From Defluviitalea raffinosedens (GTDB taxonomy: Bacteria; Bacillota; Clostridia; Lachnospirales; Defluviitaleaceae), in NCBI RefSeq assembly GCF_016908775.1, contig NZ_JAFBEP010000012.1:1-64000 (forward strand): 64,000 nucleotides of DNA. The letters are read 5' to 3'. This document shows, piece by piece, positions 1 to 7,139 of this stretch. A program made the translations under genes and the position numbers. Numbering within the stretch: the first letter of the stretch is position 1; each line of letters begins with the position of its first letter. The notes beneath the pieces were generated by a model. That model saw only the letters and a program-made list of their open reading frames with translations. It made no database searches and had not been told where the DNA came from.

Positions 1-1
1 T

Positions 2-55
2 ATCGGTTATATGACTCCTCAACAGCTTGAAGATGCTTTAAGAAAAACTGCATAA
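2..55 (+). CDS. C-terminal tail of a transposase-like protein (partial)
   Basis: An open frame runs in from the left edge and stops at 53-55. Its last 17 residues read IGYMTPQQLEDALRKTA. The I/LGYxTP signature followed by a short helix is common at the C-terminus of IS3-family (DDE, rve-type) transposases, and the stretch just downstream (97-162) is a sequence that recurs in this window, as an insertion-sequence end would. Only 17 residues can be seen, so the assignment is tentative; it could be the tail of another DDE transposase. Confidence 0.3.
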   Translation: MGYMTPQQLEDALRKTA

Positions 56-96
56 AAATTTGAGTTTTTGTGTCTACTATATTGACATAAATCCAG

Positions 97-162
97 TTTC
101 CGCCTACCAGTAATGCGAAAAACATCAATATCAACGGCTCGGGCCATGTAGAGACTGTCGTA
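97..162 (+). repeat. Diverged repeat, copy 1 (probable mobile-element end)
   Basis: This stretch starts TTTCCGCCTACC and ends CATGTAGAGACTGTCG. It matches 2398-2462, which starts TTTCCGACTACC and ends CATGTGGAGACAGTTG, including an internal ACATCAAT. The group II intron at 170 begins just beyond it. Repeats of this kind just behind a transposase tail suggest an insertion-sequence terminus. No family name can be given. Confidence 0.5.
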
Positions 163-556
163 TTGATGTGTGCGTCCAGCGAAGCTGGCAAATGCTAACA
201 GGTGAAAGTCCTGTAGTGGCAAAGGTAGGGCAGCCACTTAGTCAGTAACCAGCGTATGAAGTAATTCATGCGTTGAAGCGTTACGAAATGCTCTGAAAAG
301 AGCAGACAAACTGACGGGTCGTAACATAAAGTGAATACTGCCGCACCGTTATTTACATTCCTGAAAGGGAACAACAGGGAGTCGAGCTGGGACATCAACA
401 GCGAAGACAGCAGACGGTATGAAGAACCCTAAATGCAATACCTAAGAACCCTGCGGTGTAGAGGTAACGACACGTTAGGAAAGTATTTGCCGGAACTGGA
501 GAGAGCCTACTTTGCACAGTAAACTGTAAAGAGGAAGCATATAAGCGGAAGCGAAG

Positions 557-1150
557 TTGCAATGCTGCAAAGAGGCAGTCAGAAGTGCTCATAGTACCAA
601 GGATTGTACAGACAACAAAACTGTACATAGGGAAGGAGCACAACTTTACAAGAGATTATCTCGTGCAGAGGAAGCCTTACATGCAGTCAAGTGGATTATG
701 GGAAAACTGGAACTAACACTACATAGTGAGAAAACAAGGCTTGGTGATATGTATTTCGGAAAAGACAGCTTTGATTTTTTTGGCTTCAATAATAGATTTC
801 AGCGTTTCAGAAACAAAAGCTGGAAGTGGTATTGGACATTACAGCAGGTACCATCCCAAAAGGCTATGAAGAAAATGAGAGCCAACATCAAAGAGGTGTT
901 TGCAAGTCCAATCAAACTGTTGTTGAGCGTGGAGGAAATGGTGAAGCTACTTAATCCTAAAATTATCGGCATGAGAAATTATTATGCCAGACGGTTTGCC
1001 AGACCATGGTTATGGAAGATAGATAAGTATATCAATTTCAAATTTACTCGGTGGTACAATCGGAAGAAACAACGCAATTACAGGTTAGGAAATGCGGCCA
1101 AGGTCAGAGAATTGACTATGCAGGCAGGATTGGCTAGTATATGCGGCTGA
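557..1150 (+). pseudogene. Group II intron reverse transcriptase/maturase, C-terminal remnant
   Basis: The open frame of 197 codons contains the end of the RT domain (LELTLHSEKTRLGDMYFGK, then FDFFGFNNRFQ, RT block 7) and the maturase domain X (MKKMRANIKEVFASP, GMRNYYARRF, WYNRKKQRNYRLG). Intron RTs are usually 400-600 residues. RT blocks 0-6, including the catalytic YADD motif, are absent. The first 33 or so codons look like intron RNA read through rather than true coding sequence: an internal deletion joins the 5' part of the intron directly to block 7. It cannot reverse transcribe; whether domain X alone could still help splicing is unknown. Confidence 0.88.
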
Positions 1151-1174
1151 ATGCTGAAGGAAGAAGAATATCGG

Positions 1175-1208
1175 AAAGCCGTATGCGGGAAAACCGCACG
1201 TACGGTTT
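1175..1208 (+). other. Group II intron domain V
   Basis: This 34-nt hairpin has the canonical form: AAAGCCGTATGCGG, a GAAAA-type loop, then CCGCACGTACGGTTT, with the AGC catalytic triad in the lower stem. Its integrity suggests the ribozyme core was kept after the ORF deletion. It lies 24 nt downstream of the remnant maturase frame. Confidence 0.85.
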
Positions 1209-1396
1209 GATGAGGGGGGGTGGCAATCCCACTACTCTACTCTATCGAGGATAAAAAGATGGTGTTGCCAAAAACATTGATTATCGTAATTAAGTGGATT
1301 ATTGATGTTGAGCTGCTTACCTACAAAGCTGTGCACAGATTGTCGGATGAATAAATACATCCTCTGATATTATTTATGATGAAAGGAGGTTGTTGG

Positions 1397-2275
1397 ATGG
1401 ATGCTTTAAGAAGTATGAATAATGCATTAGCGTATATTGAAGAGCACTTAACAGAGGAAATTGATTATAGTGAAGTATCTAAAATCGCTTATTGTTCAGA
1501 GTATCATTTCAAGCGGATGTTTTCTTTTTTAGCAGGTATAAGTTTATCAGAATATATTCGGAGAAGAAGACTGACGTTGGCTGCACTTGATTTGAAAGAT
1601 AATAATTTGAGAATAATTGATGTAGCCGTCAAATACGGCTATAATTCGGCTGATTCATTTTCCCGTGCTTTTCATTCCCTGCATGGCATTCTCCCTTCTG
1701 AGGCAAGGAGTGAGAATACACAGTTAAAAGCTTATCCTCGAATGACCTTTCAATTATCAATTAAAGGAGGATGCGAAATGAATTATCGTATTGTTGAAAA
1801 AGGACCATTTAAGATCGTAGGATTCAAGAAGAGAGTACCAATTAGATTTAATGGTGTGAATCCGGAAATTGCAGAAATGATTGAACTATTAACCCCTGAG
1901 GTCATCAAAAAGCTGAAGGTGCTGTCAAATGTAGAACCAACAGGAATTATTAGTGCATCTACGAACTTCTCGAAAGGAAGAATGGAAGAAAAATGTGAAT
2001 TGGATCATTACATTGGTGTAGCAACCTCAAGTGATGAAACTGCAGAATTTGATGTATTGAAAGTAGAAGACAGTACCTGGGCAGTCTTTGAATCCATTGG
2101 GCCCTTCCCGGAAACACTTCAAAATGTGTGGGGTAGGATATACTCAGAGTGGTTTCCATCTTCAGGATACGAGGCGGTTGAAGGTCCTGAAATTTTATGG
2201 AATGAGAGTCCAGATACTGGAAATCCAAAGTATCGAAGCGAAATCTGGATTCCAGTAAAGAAAAAAGACTATTAA
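1397..2275 (+). CDS. AraC-family regulator with GyrI-like effector domain
   Basis: The 292-residue protein has two AraC helix-turn-helix motifs in residues 1-105 ([18 protein letters not shown] and [19 protein letters not shown]), then a GyrI-like/SOUL-type small-molecule binding domain in the C-terminal 150 residues ([18 protein letters not shown] at its start, [12 protein letters not shown] and SEIWIPV later). This layout is typical of Firmicute multidrug or stress regulators of the Rob/BmrR-like type. The open frame starts at 1376, but AAAGGAGG at 1382-1389 lies 7 nt before the ATG at 1397, which is chosen. No target gene is adjacent; it sits alone in a decayed region. Confidence 0.9.
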   Translation: MDALRSMNNALAYIEEHLTEEIDYSEVSKIAYCSEYHFKRMFSFLAGISLSEYIRRRRLTLAALDLKDNNLRIIDVAVKYGYNSADSFSRAFHSLHGILPSEARSENTQLKAYPRMTFQLSIKGGCEMNYRIVEKGPFKIVGFKKRVPIRFNGVNPEIAEMIELLTPEVIKKLKVLSNVEPTGIISASTNFSKGRMEEKCELDHYIGVATSSDETAEFDVLKVEDSTWAVFESIGPFPETLQNVWGRIYSEWFPSSGYEAVEGPEILWNESPDTGNPKYRSEIWIPVKKKDY

Positions 2276-2297
2276 TTACATTAATATTTATTATTTA

Positions 2298-2325
2298 GGG
2301 TACTCCTAGTAAGAGTGCCCTTCTC
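2298..2325 (+). terminator. Weak hairpin after the AraC-type gene
   Basis: GGGTACTC pairs with GAGTGCCC (one G-T pair) around the loop CTAGTAA, 23 nt after the stop codon. The following sequence TTCTCG is poor in T, so it may terminate only partly. Confidence 0.45.
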
Positions 2326-2358
2326 GTAAATGATACAATTGGTGGATATATTCCCGCC

Positions 2359-2462
2359 TTCCCGCCTACTGATAGTGCAAAAAGTGGCGATGACGTGTTT
2401 CCGACTACCGACAGTGTAAAAGACATCAATTCACCCCGTTCGTTGCATGTGGAGACAGTTGT
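2359..2462 (+). repeat. Diverged repeat, copies 2a and 2b in tandem
   Basis: Copy 2a (2359-2397) begins TTCCCGCCTACTGATAGTGC and copy 2b (2398-2462) begins TTTCCGACTACCGACAGTGT, so the two are imperfect tandem repeats of about 39 nt. Copy 2b continues with the same CATGTGGAGACAGT block found in copy 1 at 97-162. Tandem subterminal repeats are a feature of some insertion-sequence ends. No open frame overlaps them. Confidence 0.5.
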
Positions 2463-2530
2463 GAGACTTTCTCGTAAATAAACAGGATTAAGAGAGGTTG
2501 TATTTATAAAATATGTGGTTTTGACTACGA

Positions 2531-2570
2531 TTTGCCAATGCAGAAGTTATGTCATTGGCAAATTTTTTTA
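2531..2570 (+). terminator. Rho-independent terminator without an upstream intact gene
   Basis: A perfect 10-bp stem, TTTGCCAATG and CATTGGCAAA, is separated by a 12-nt loop and followed by seven T. It lies about 255 nt after the AraC-type gene with only repeats between, so it may be left from a lost gene. Confidence 0.8.
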
Positions 2571-2752
2571 TTATCAATCCTTTGTAAACTATTTGCCTTG
2601 ACATAGCTTTCATTGCATGACTATAGGGATCTAGTGTTGTAAATATTTAGTAAGTTTATTGCGGCGGCAGAGTTTTGGTCTTGTTCCCTATTTTGAAGTG
2701 ATTCTATTCGTAGTTTGGCATGCAATATCGTAAAAAATAGTGTATATTAAAT

Positions 2753-3018
2753 TTTCAGGGCAATAAACTTGATTTCACTAGACGTATCATAATGGTGATT
2801 GATCACGTTATGAAATCTCACAACGATATCCTGGAATGGTATCTCGTTACTGGTTTAAGACTTTATCTCAATGTCTTACCTGATCTAGAGAGAAAAGCAT
2901 TTGAAAGTGAACTGATAGAAATTCTAGTTCAAAGATATTCCATGCAAAAAACGGGGATATTATTTTTAGATTTCCAAGATTCTTTTTTATAGCATATTCG
3001 AAAAAGACAAACCGTTAA
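2753..3018 (+). pseudogene. tam: trans-aconitate 2-methyltransferase, frameshifted C-terminal fragment
   Basis: The frame around 2792 gives HVMKSHNDILEWYLVTGLRL followed by YLNVLPDLERKAFESELIEI, matching the last third of Tam (the TGLRPYLxxLP-x-ER region). At about 2955 the frame breaks: the continuing frame ends LFLDFQDSFL, whereas one base over it reads DIIFRFPRFFFIAYSKK and stops at 3018, the usual hydrophobic Tam tail. The SAM-binding N-terminal 180 residues are absent. So this is a fragment of about 85 codons with a one-base shift near its end and cannot be active. Coordinates of the left edge are approximate. Confidence 0.78.
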
Positions 3019-3361
3019 AATGCTTATCGCTAAAAAGGCATACAACAGAATTTTATTCCATAAGAACTGATAATGGACATTTTCTTTGTTATGATGTTAT
3101 GACAAAGCCTAAACAGAAATAAGGAACAGATTAAAGAGAAATTCAAGTAGTTTAACGGATTAATTTCATAAATGTATTCTTGTGTAAAAAATAATAGTAT
3201 TTGAAAATTTATTGATTTTATATCACTTAAATGGTAAAATACAATATGGAAGAAGTATACAGTATCCAATTTTATTATGGTTGATTAAAAACATTAACAA
3301 AAAGCCATAGAATAATATTGTGGAAGACAAGATTTAAAAATTAATAATGTTGTATGAAAAG

Positions 3362-3443
3362 ATTGCGGGGGGACTCGTAAGAGTTGAGAAGGTAAAACCT
3401 GACCCTTTGAACCTGTCAGTTAACACTGTCGTAGGGAAGCAAT
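3362..3443 (+). ncRNA. TPP riboswitch (THI element)
   Basis: The conserved TPP aptamer parts are visible in order: closing stem ATTGC (3362-3366) with GCAAT (3439-3443), GAGTTGAGA (variant of CUGAGA), ACCCTTTGAACCTG and CGTAGGGAA. It lies upstream of the thiamine genes thiM (broken), a thiamine-binding protein gene and thiC. It would switch them off when thiamine pyrophosphate is abundant. The terminator at 3468-3495 is the likely expression platform. The distance to the first gene, about 340 nt, is long because a repeat element lies between. Confidence 0.93.
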
Positions 3444-3467
3444 GAATTGTTAGATTAATGATGAAAT

Positions 3468-3495
3468 GCGTTCCTTATGAAGGAGCGCTTTTTTT
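3468..3495 (+). terminator. Riboswitch-controlled intrinsic terminator
   Basis: GCGTTCCTT and AAGGAGCGC form a 9-bp stem (one G-T pair) around ATG, followed by seven T. It starts 24 nt after the TPP aptamer, the usual place for the regulated terminator. Confidence 0.85.
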
Positions 3496-3498
3496 ATT

Positions 3499-3650
3499 AC
3501 ATAGGAAATTCTGTGGAATTTCCTATGTCAAAAAAGCTCTGCGGCAGAATATAGCCTCTCACATATTGTATTTTGTTGATTTTACCGAACGCGTTCGGTG
3601 CGAGTGGTTCACAAGCGCAACTCTTATATGCGAAATAATTCTTGCAAAGG
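3499..3650 (+). repeat. Dispersed intergenic repeat, copy A
   Basis: It opens with a perfect 13-bp inverted repeat (ACATAGGAAATTC, loop TGTG, GAATTTCCTATGT; 3499-3528) and contains a perfect 16-bp palindrome ACCGAACGCGTTCGGT at 3584-3599. The stretch TTGTTGATTTTACCGAACGC and its continuation resemble 45822-45885 near the pilus operon (roughly two thirds identical by eye). It separates the TPP riboswitch from the thiamine genes. A small non-autonomous element is a reasonable inference. No convincing gene lies here. Confidence 0.5.
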
Positions 3651-3784
3651 CCCCAATTTTCTTATTTTATCTGTATAACACAGTTGTTTTTTGACTAACA
3701 ATTTTTTGAAGAAACAGTAAGAAAGATGGTGATGCAGTCTATATTCGTAAAATGCTATGAAATCATAGAAAGGAAGAGGAGAAA

Positions 3785-4140
3785 ATGACAAAAGAGGAGA
3801 TTCAAAATCAGATTGCCCAGACAGTGGAAACTGTAAAAAAGACTAACCCTATGGTAGGTTCCATTACCAATATGGTAACCATTAATCTCGTAGCCAATGC
3901 ACAACTGGCTGTCGGAGGTTCTGCTGCTATGGTGTATCTGCCTGAAGAAGGAGAAGTTTTGGCTAAATCTGGTCAAGCTATGTATATCAATGTGGGGACA
4001 CTTTTACCCATTCATGAGGAAATATTACCTTATGTAGCAAAAACTTTACGAGATACTTTCAGATACAATTTCTTGATGAACTTTATAAAGCAAGTGCAGC
4101 AGATATAGCCAATAATCCATTTGAAATAGAGGAGGTTTAA
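3785..4140 (+). pseudogene. thiM: Hydroxyethylthiazole kinase, internally deleted
   Basis: Residues 1-90 match the ThiM N-terminus: PMVGSITNMVTINLVANAQL, AVGGSAAMVYLPEE and INVGTLLPIHEEILPYVAKT. After LRDT (about 4053) the frame no longer fits, while another frame ends YFQIQFLDELYKASAADIAN and stops at 4138-4140, matching the ThiM C-terminus. About 150 residues, including the phosphate-binding and catalytic part, are deleted and the two ends are out of frame. The read-through frame stops at 4108. GGAAGAGGAG precedes the ATG well. It lies first in the TPP-controlled operon; the Shine-Dalgarno of the next gene lies inside its tail. Salvage of the thiazole alcohol by this enzyme is lost unless another copy exists. 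Confidence 0.85.
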
Positions 4141-4143
4141 TGT

Positions 4144-4449
4144 ATGAATACTTTAATTGCAGTGGCCATTGCGCCTTTTGGCATTGGAGATGAACTTTCA
4201 TCTGAAGTTGCAGAAGTGGTGAAAGTGATTCGAGAGTCGGGATTGCCAAACAGAACCACTTCCATGTTTACGGAAATAGAAGGTCCCTGGGATGAGGTGA
4301 TGCAGGTGGTGAAAGATGCAACCTTTGCACTGGCAAATAAAGGCATCCGAACGGAAGTGGTGTTAAAGGCAGATATTCGTCCAGGATTTACTAACATGAT
4401 GAACAGAAAGGTTCAAAAACTCAATGAAATTTTAGGAGAAGAAAATTAG
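4144..4449 (+). CDS. Thiamine-binding protein, MTH1187/YkoF-like
   Basis: The 101-residue protein belongs to the small ferredoxin-like-fold family once called UPF0045 (PF01910, MTH1187), several members of which bind thiamine or HMP. Family marks are the start NTLIAVAIAPFG, a central TSMFTEIEGPWDEV and the end DIRPGFTNMMNRKVQKL. GAGGAGGT at 4130-4137 gives a strong ribosome site. It lies between broken thiM and thiC under the TPP riboswitch, so a role in thiamine or precursor binding or uptake is likely. The exact ligand is not known. Confidence 0.85.
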   Translation: MNTLIAVAIAPFGIGDELSSEVAEVVKVIRESGLPNRTTSMFTEIEGPWDEVMQVVKDATFALANKGIRTEVVLKADIRPGFTNMMNRKVQKLNEILGEEN

Positions 4450-4482
4450 TATTCGCATAAATTCAGTCTTTTAGGGGGATAG

Positions 4483-5793
4483 ATGGAAGTGAGAGAATAT
4501 TCAACTCAGATGGAAGCCGCAAGAAAAGGAATCATTACAGAAGAACTAAAAAAAGTAGCTGAAAAAGAACTGATGACCGTTGAGGAACTGATGCCATTAG
4601 TTGCAGCAGGAAAAGTAGTAATATGTGCAAATAAAAATCATAAATGCCTTGATCCGCAGGGTGTAGGTTCAATGCTAAAAACTAAGATAAATGTGAATTT
4701 AGGCGTTTCGAAAGATTACAAAGACTACGATATGGAAATGAAAAAAGTGATGGAAGCTGTCAATATGGGCGTCCATTCAATCATGGATTTGTCTTCCCAC
4801 GGAGATACCATTCCTTTTCGAAGGAAGTTGATTGCAGAATGCCCGGTTATGATAGGAACTGTACCAGTATATGATTCCGTTATCCATTATCAGAGAGACC
4901 TGGCCACCCTTACAGCAAAAGATTTTATTGATGTCATAAGGCTCCATGCTGAAGATGGAGTGGATTTTATCACTTTGCACTGTGGGATTACAAGAAAAAC
5001 GATAGAACAGATCAAGGAGCATAAAAGAAAAATGAATATCGTATCCAGAGGAGGTTCTCTTGTATTTGCATGGATGTGCATGACAGGTGAAGAGAATCCT
5101 TTTTATGAGTATTATGATGAAATCTTGGATATATGCCGTGAATATGATGTGACGATATCCTTAGGAGATGCTTGTAGACCGGGATGTCTTGCCGATGCGT
5201 CGGATGTATGTCAGATTGAAGAACTTGTAAGACTTGGAGAGCTTACAAAAAGAGCCTGGGAAAAAGATGTACAGGTTATGATTGAAGGACCAGGACATAT
5301 GCCGATCGACCAAATAGAAGCCAATATGAAAATACAACAGACGATTTGCAACGGAGCACCTTTCTATGTGTTAGGTCCATTGGTAACGGATATTGCCCCT
5401 GGATATGATCACATCACGGCTGCGATTGGTGGCGCCATTGCAGCTTCAGCCGGTGCGGCTTTCTTGTGCTATGTGACTCCTGCAGAACACTTAGCATTAC
5501 CAAATTTAGAAGATGTAAAGCAAGGGATTATTGCTATGAAAATAGCAGCCCATGCAGCAGACATCGCAAAAGGGGTAAGAGGAGCACGGCAGATTGATGA
5601 CAGAATGGCAGAAGCAAGAAGAAGCTTTGACTGGGAAGCCCAGTGGGAATGTGCGATAGATCCTGAAACTGCAAAAAGAATCCGTGAAGAAAGGAAGCCA
5701 GAGTTCGAAGATACATGTTCCATGTGTGGAAAATTTTGTGCAGTAAGAAGTATGAACAAGGCACTGGCAGGCGAACATATCGATATTTTGTGA
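4483..5793 (+). CDS. thiC: Phosphomethylpyrimidine synthase ThiC
   Basis: ThiC is a radical-SAM enzyme that rearranges aminoimidazole ribotide to HMP phosphate, the pyrimidine half of thiamine. The 436-residue length fits the short bacterial/archaeal form without the long N-terminal domain of E. coli ThiC. Visible signatures are [24 protein letters not shown], the metal and substrate loop [16 protein letters not shown], and the C-terminal cluster motif CSMCGKFC with Cys412, Cys415 and Cys420 (CX2CX4C). AGGGGGAT precedes the ATG. It is the last gene of the TPP-regulated operon, 33 nt after the thiamine-binding protein, and ends before a hairpin at 5906. Confidence 0.98.
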   Translation: MEVREYSTQMEAARKGIITEELKKVAEKELMTVEELMPLVAAGKVVICANKNHKCLDPQGVGSMLKTKINVNLGVSKDYKDYDMEMKKVMEAVNMGVHSIMDLSSHGDTIPFRRKLIAECPVMIGTVPVYDSVIHYQRDLATLTAKDFIDVIRLHAEDGVDFITLHCGITRKTIEQIKEHKRKMNIVSRGGSLVFAWMCMTGEENPFYEYYDEILDICREYDVTISLGDACRPGCLADASDVCQIEELVRLGELTKRAWEKDVQVMIEGPGHMPIDQIEANMKIQQTICNGAPFYVLGPLVTDIAPGYDHITAAIGGAIAASAGAAFLCYVTPAEHLALPNLEDVKQGIIAMKIAAHAADIAKGVRGARQIDDRMAEARRSFDWEAQWECAIDPETAKRIREERKPEFEDTCSMCGKFCAVRSMNKALAGEHIDIL

Positions 5794-5905
5794 TTGAGTC
5801 CTGGCTAGTGAATTATTAAGTTAACATGATAATTTGAAGAATAAAATTTTTCCAATAAAATAGTGATGGCTGATTGCCAGTATTTCTATTCTGTATTTGA
5901 ATATA

Positions 5906-5957
5906 AATACCTTCTGTTTATTAAATCAAAGTGATTTATAACAGGAGGTATTTTTTG
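5906..5957 (+). terminator. thiC operon terminator (AACAGGAGG family)
   Basis: AATACCTTCTGTT pairs with AACAGGAGGTATT (one G-T pair) across a 21-nt loop, followed by six T. It is one of eight hairpins in this window that share the ACCTCCTGTT/AACAGGAGGT stem. Confidence 0.85.
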
Positions 5958-6003
5958 CGCAAATATCAATTCAGCATTATTTCTATACTAAATAAATTGA
6001 TTA

Positions 6004-6045
6004 TTGATAAACTTCTTTTTTTATGTATAATGGTGTATATACACA
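6004..6045 (+). promoter_or_regulatory. Promoter and palindrome upstream of nadA
   Basis: TTGATA (6004-6009) and TATAAT (6026-6031) are separated by 16 nt, a good vegetative promoter. Directly after the -10 box lies the perfect palindrome GTGTATATACAC (6034-6045), at the likely transcription start. This is where a niacin-responsive repressor such as NiaR would act in Firmicutes, but the binding assignment is inference. The leader to the nadA start is about 175 nt. Confidence 0.6.
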
Positions 6046-6214
6046 TATAAATACATATGTAAACATACATATAAATATGTAAATATGGATTAAATTCTAA
6101 ATTCAACTTACAGCTAAGATTTTAATTACCCCCTTCGCCTGATCAGATTAAAAGACTATTAAATCTAAAAATGTAAATTAGGCGGCAAGGTTTATGATGA
6201 GAGGAAGAAATACC

Positions 6215-7126
6215 ATGGATACTCAGGAAATGATTAATGAAATCAATAAACTCAAAAGAGAAAAAAAGGCTATCATACTTGCTCACAATTATCAAGCACC
6301 AGAAGTTCAAGATATAGCAGATTTTGTTGGGGATTCACTGGGACTTAGCAGAAGAGCTGCCAATACCGATGCGGATATTATCGTTTTTTGTGGTGTACAT
6401 TTTATGGCAGAAAGTGCAAAGATTTTTTCACCGGATAAAAAAGTTCTTTTGCCGGCATATGATGCAGGATGTCCTATGGCTGATATGATTGATGCGGATC
6501 AGCTAAGAGTATTGAAGAAAAAATACCCCAATGTTCCGGTGGTATGTTATATTAATTCTTCTGCGGAAGTTAAAGCAGAAAGTGATATATGCTGTACTTC
6601 AGCCAATGCAGTAAAAGTGGTTCAATCCATTGACAGTGATAAAGTTTTATTCGTACCAGATCAAAACTTAGGGAATTATGTAGCGAAACAGATACCCCAA
6701 AAGGATGTCATATGTTGGGAAGGATTTTGCATAACCCATCATAAAGTAAAGTGCAATGTATTGGATATGGTTAGAAAGCATAGAAGCAATACAAAGATAT
6801 TAGTCCACCCGGAATGTAATCCGGATGTAGTTGCAAAAGCAGATTTTGTAGGAAGTACATCTCAAATCATACAATATGTAGAAGAGTCGGATGAAAAGGA
6901 ATTTGTTATAGGAACTGAGATGGGTGTACTTCATTCTTTAGAAAAGCAGAATCCTGATAAAAAGTTTTACTTGCTTTCCCCGTCGTTGATATGCGTTAAC
7001 ATGAAAAAAACGCGATTGGAAGATGTGTATAGAGCATTAAAAGACGAAATTTATGAAATCGAAGTCGACAAAGATATTATGGCAGCAGCTAAAAACTCTC
7101 TTGAAAGGATGCTGAAAGTATCTTAA
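6215..7126 (+). CDS. nadA: Quinolinate synthase NadA
   Basis: NadA condenses iminoaspartate with dihydroxyacetone phosphate to quinolinate using a [4Fe-4S] cluster in the cytosol. The 303-residue protein shows the start IILAHNYQAPEVQDIADFVG, FCGVHFMAESAKI, the YINSSAEVKAESDICCTSAN segment, WEGFC.THHKV, HPECNP and GTEMG. The Cys in FCGVHF, GFC and HPEC are the usual cluster ligands. The frame opens at 6194, but GAGAGGAAG (6199-6207) fits the ATG at 6215 and gives the family length. It heads nadA-nadB-nadC; nadB starts 13 nt later. Confidence 0.97.
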   Translation: MDTQEMINEINKLKREKKAIILAHNYQAPEVQDIADFVGDSLGLSRRAANTDADIIVFCGVHFMAESAKIFSPDKKVLLPAYDAGCPMADMIDADQLRVLKKKYPNVPVVCYINSSAEVKAESDICCTSANAVKVVQSIDSDKVLFVPDQNLGNYVAKQIPQKDVICWEGFCITHHKVKCNVLDMVRKHRSNTKILVHPECNPDVVAKADFVGSTSQIIQYVEESDEKEFVIGTEMGVLHSLEKQNPDKKFYLLSPSLICVNMKKTRLEDVYRALKDEIYEIEVDKDIMAAAKNSLERMLKVS

Positions 7127-7139
7127 GGAGTATAGAAGA

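Larger units (their letters stand above)
170..1245 (+). mobile_element. Group II intron with internally deleted ORF
   Basis: The 5' end GTGCGTCC matches the bacterial group II intron start GUGCGNC, followed by the expected conserved domain I segments. Domain V (1175-1208) and a domain VI-like hairpin are present, and the 3' end is CTACTCTAT near 1245. The boundary is supported independently: the last seven exon bases TTGATGT (163-169, IBS1) are complementary to ACATCAA at 392-398 in domain I, the expected EBS1. The element is about 1.08 kb instead of roughly 1.8-2.5 kb because most of the reverse transcriptase coding part is missing. The ribozyme may still fold and splice, but mobility would need a maturase supplied in trans. 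The exact 3' end is uncertain by one or two bases. Confidence 0.88.

Noticed and set aside
1-1250. Retron or diversity-generating element in place of the group II intron
   Set aside because: The GTGCG 5' end, EBS1-IBS1 pairing, domain V and maturase domain X all point to a group II intron; no msr/msd or template repeat is seen.
3030-3269. Minus-strand open frame of 79 codons upstream of the TPP riboswitch
   Set aside because: AT-rich composition, no ribosome site, no family likeness, and it lies in an intergenic leader region.
3458-3694. Plus-strand open frame of 78 codons between riboswitch and thiM
   Set aside because: It covers the riboswitch terminator, the repeat hairpin and the palindrome, so it is structure and not coding sequence.
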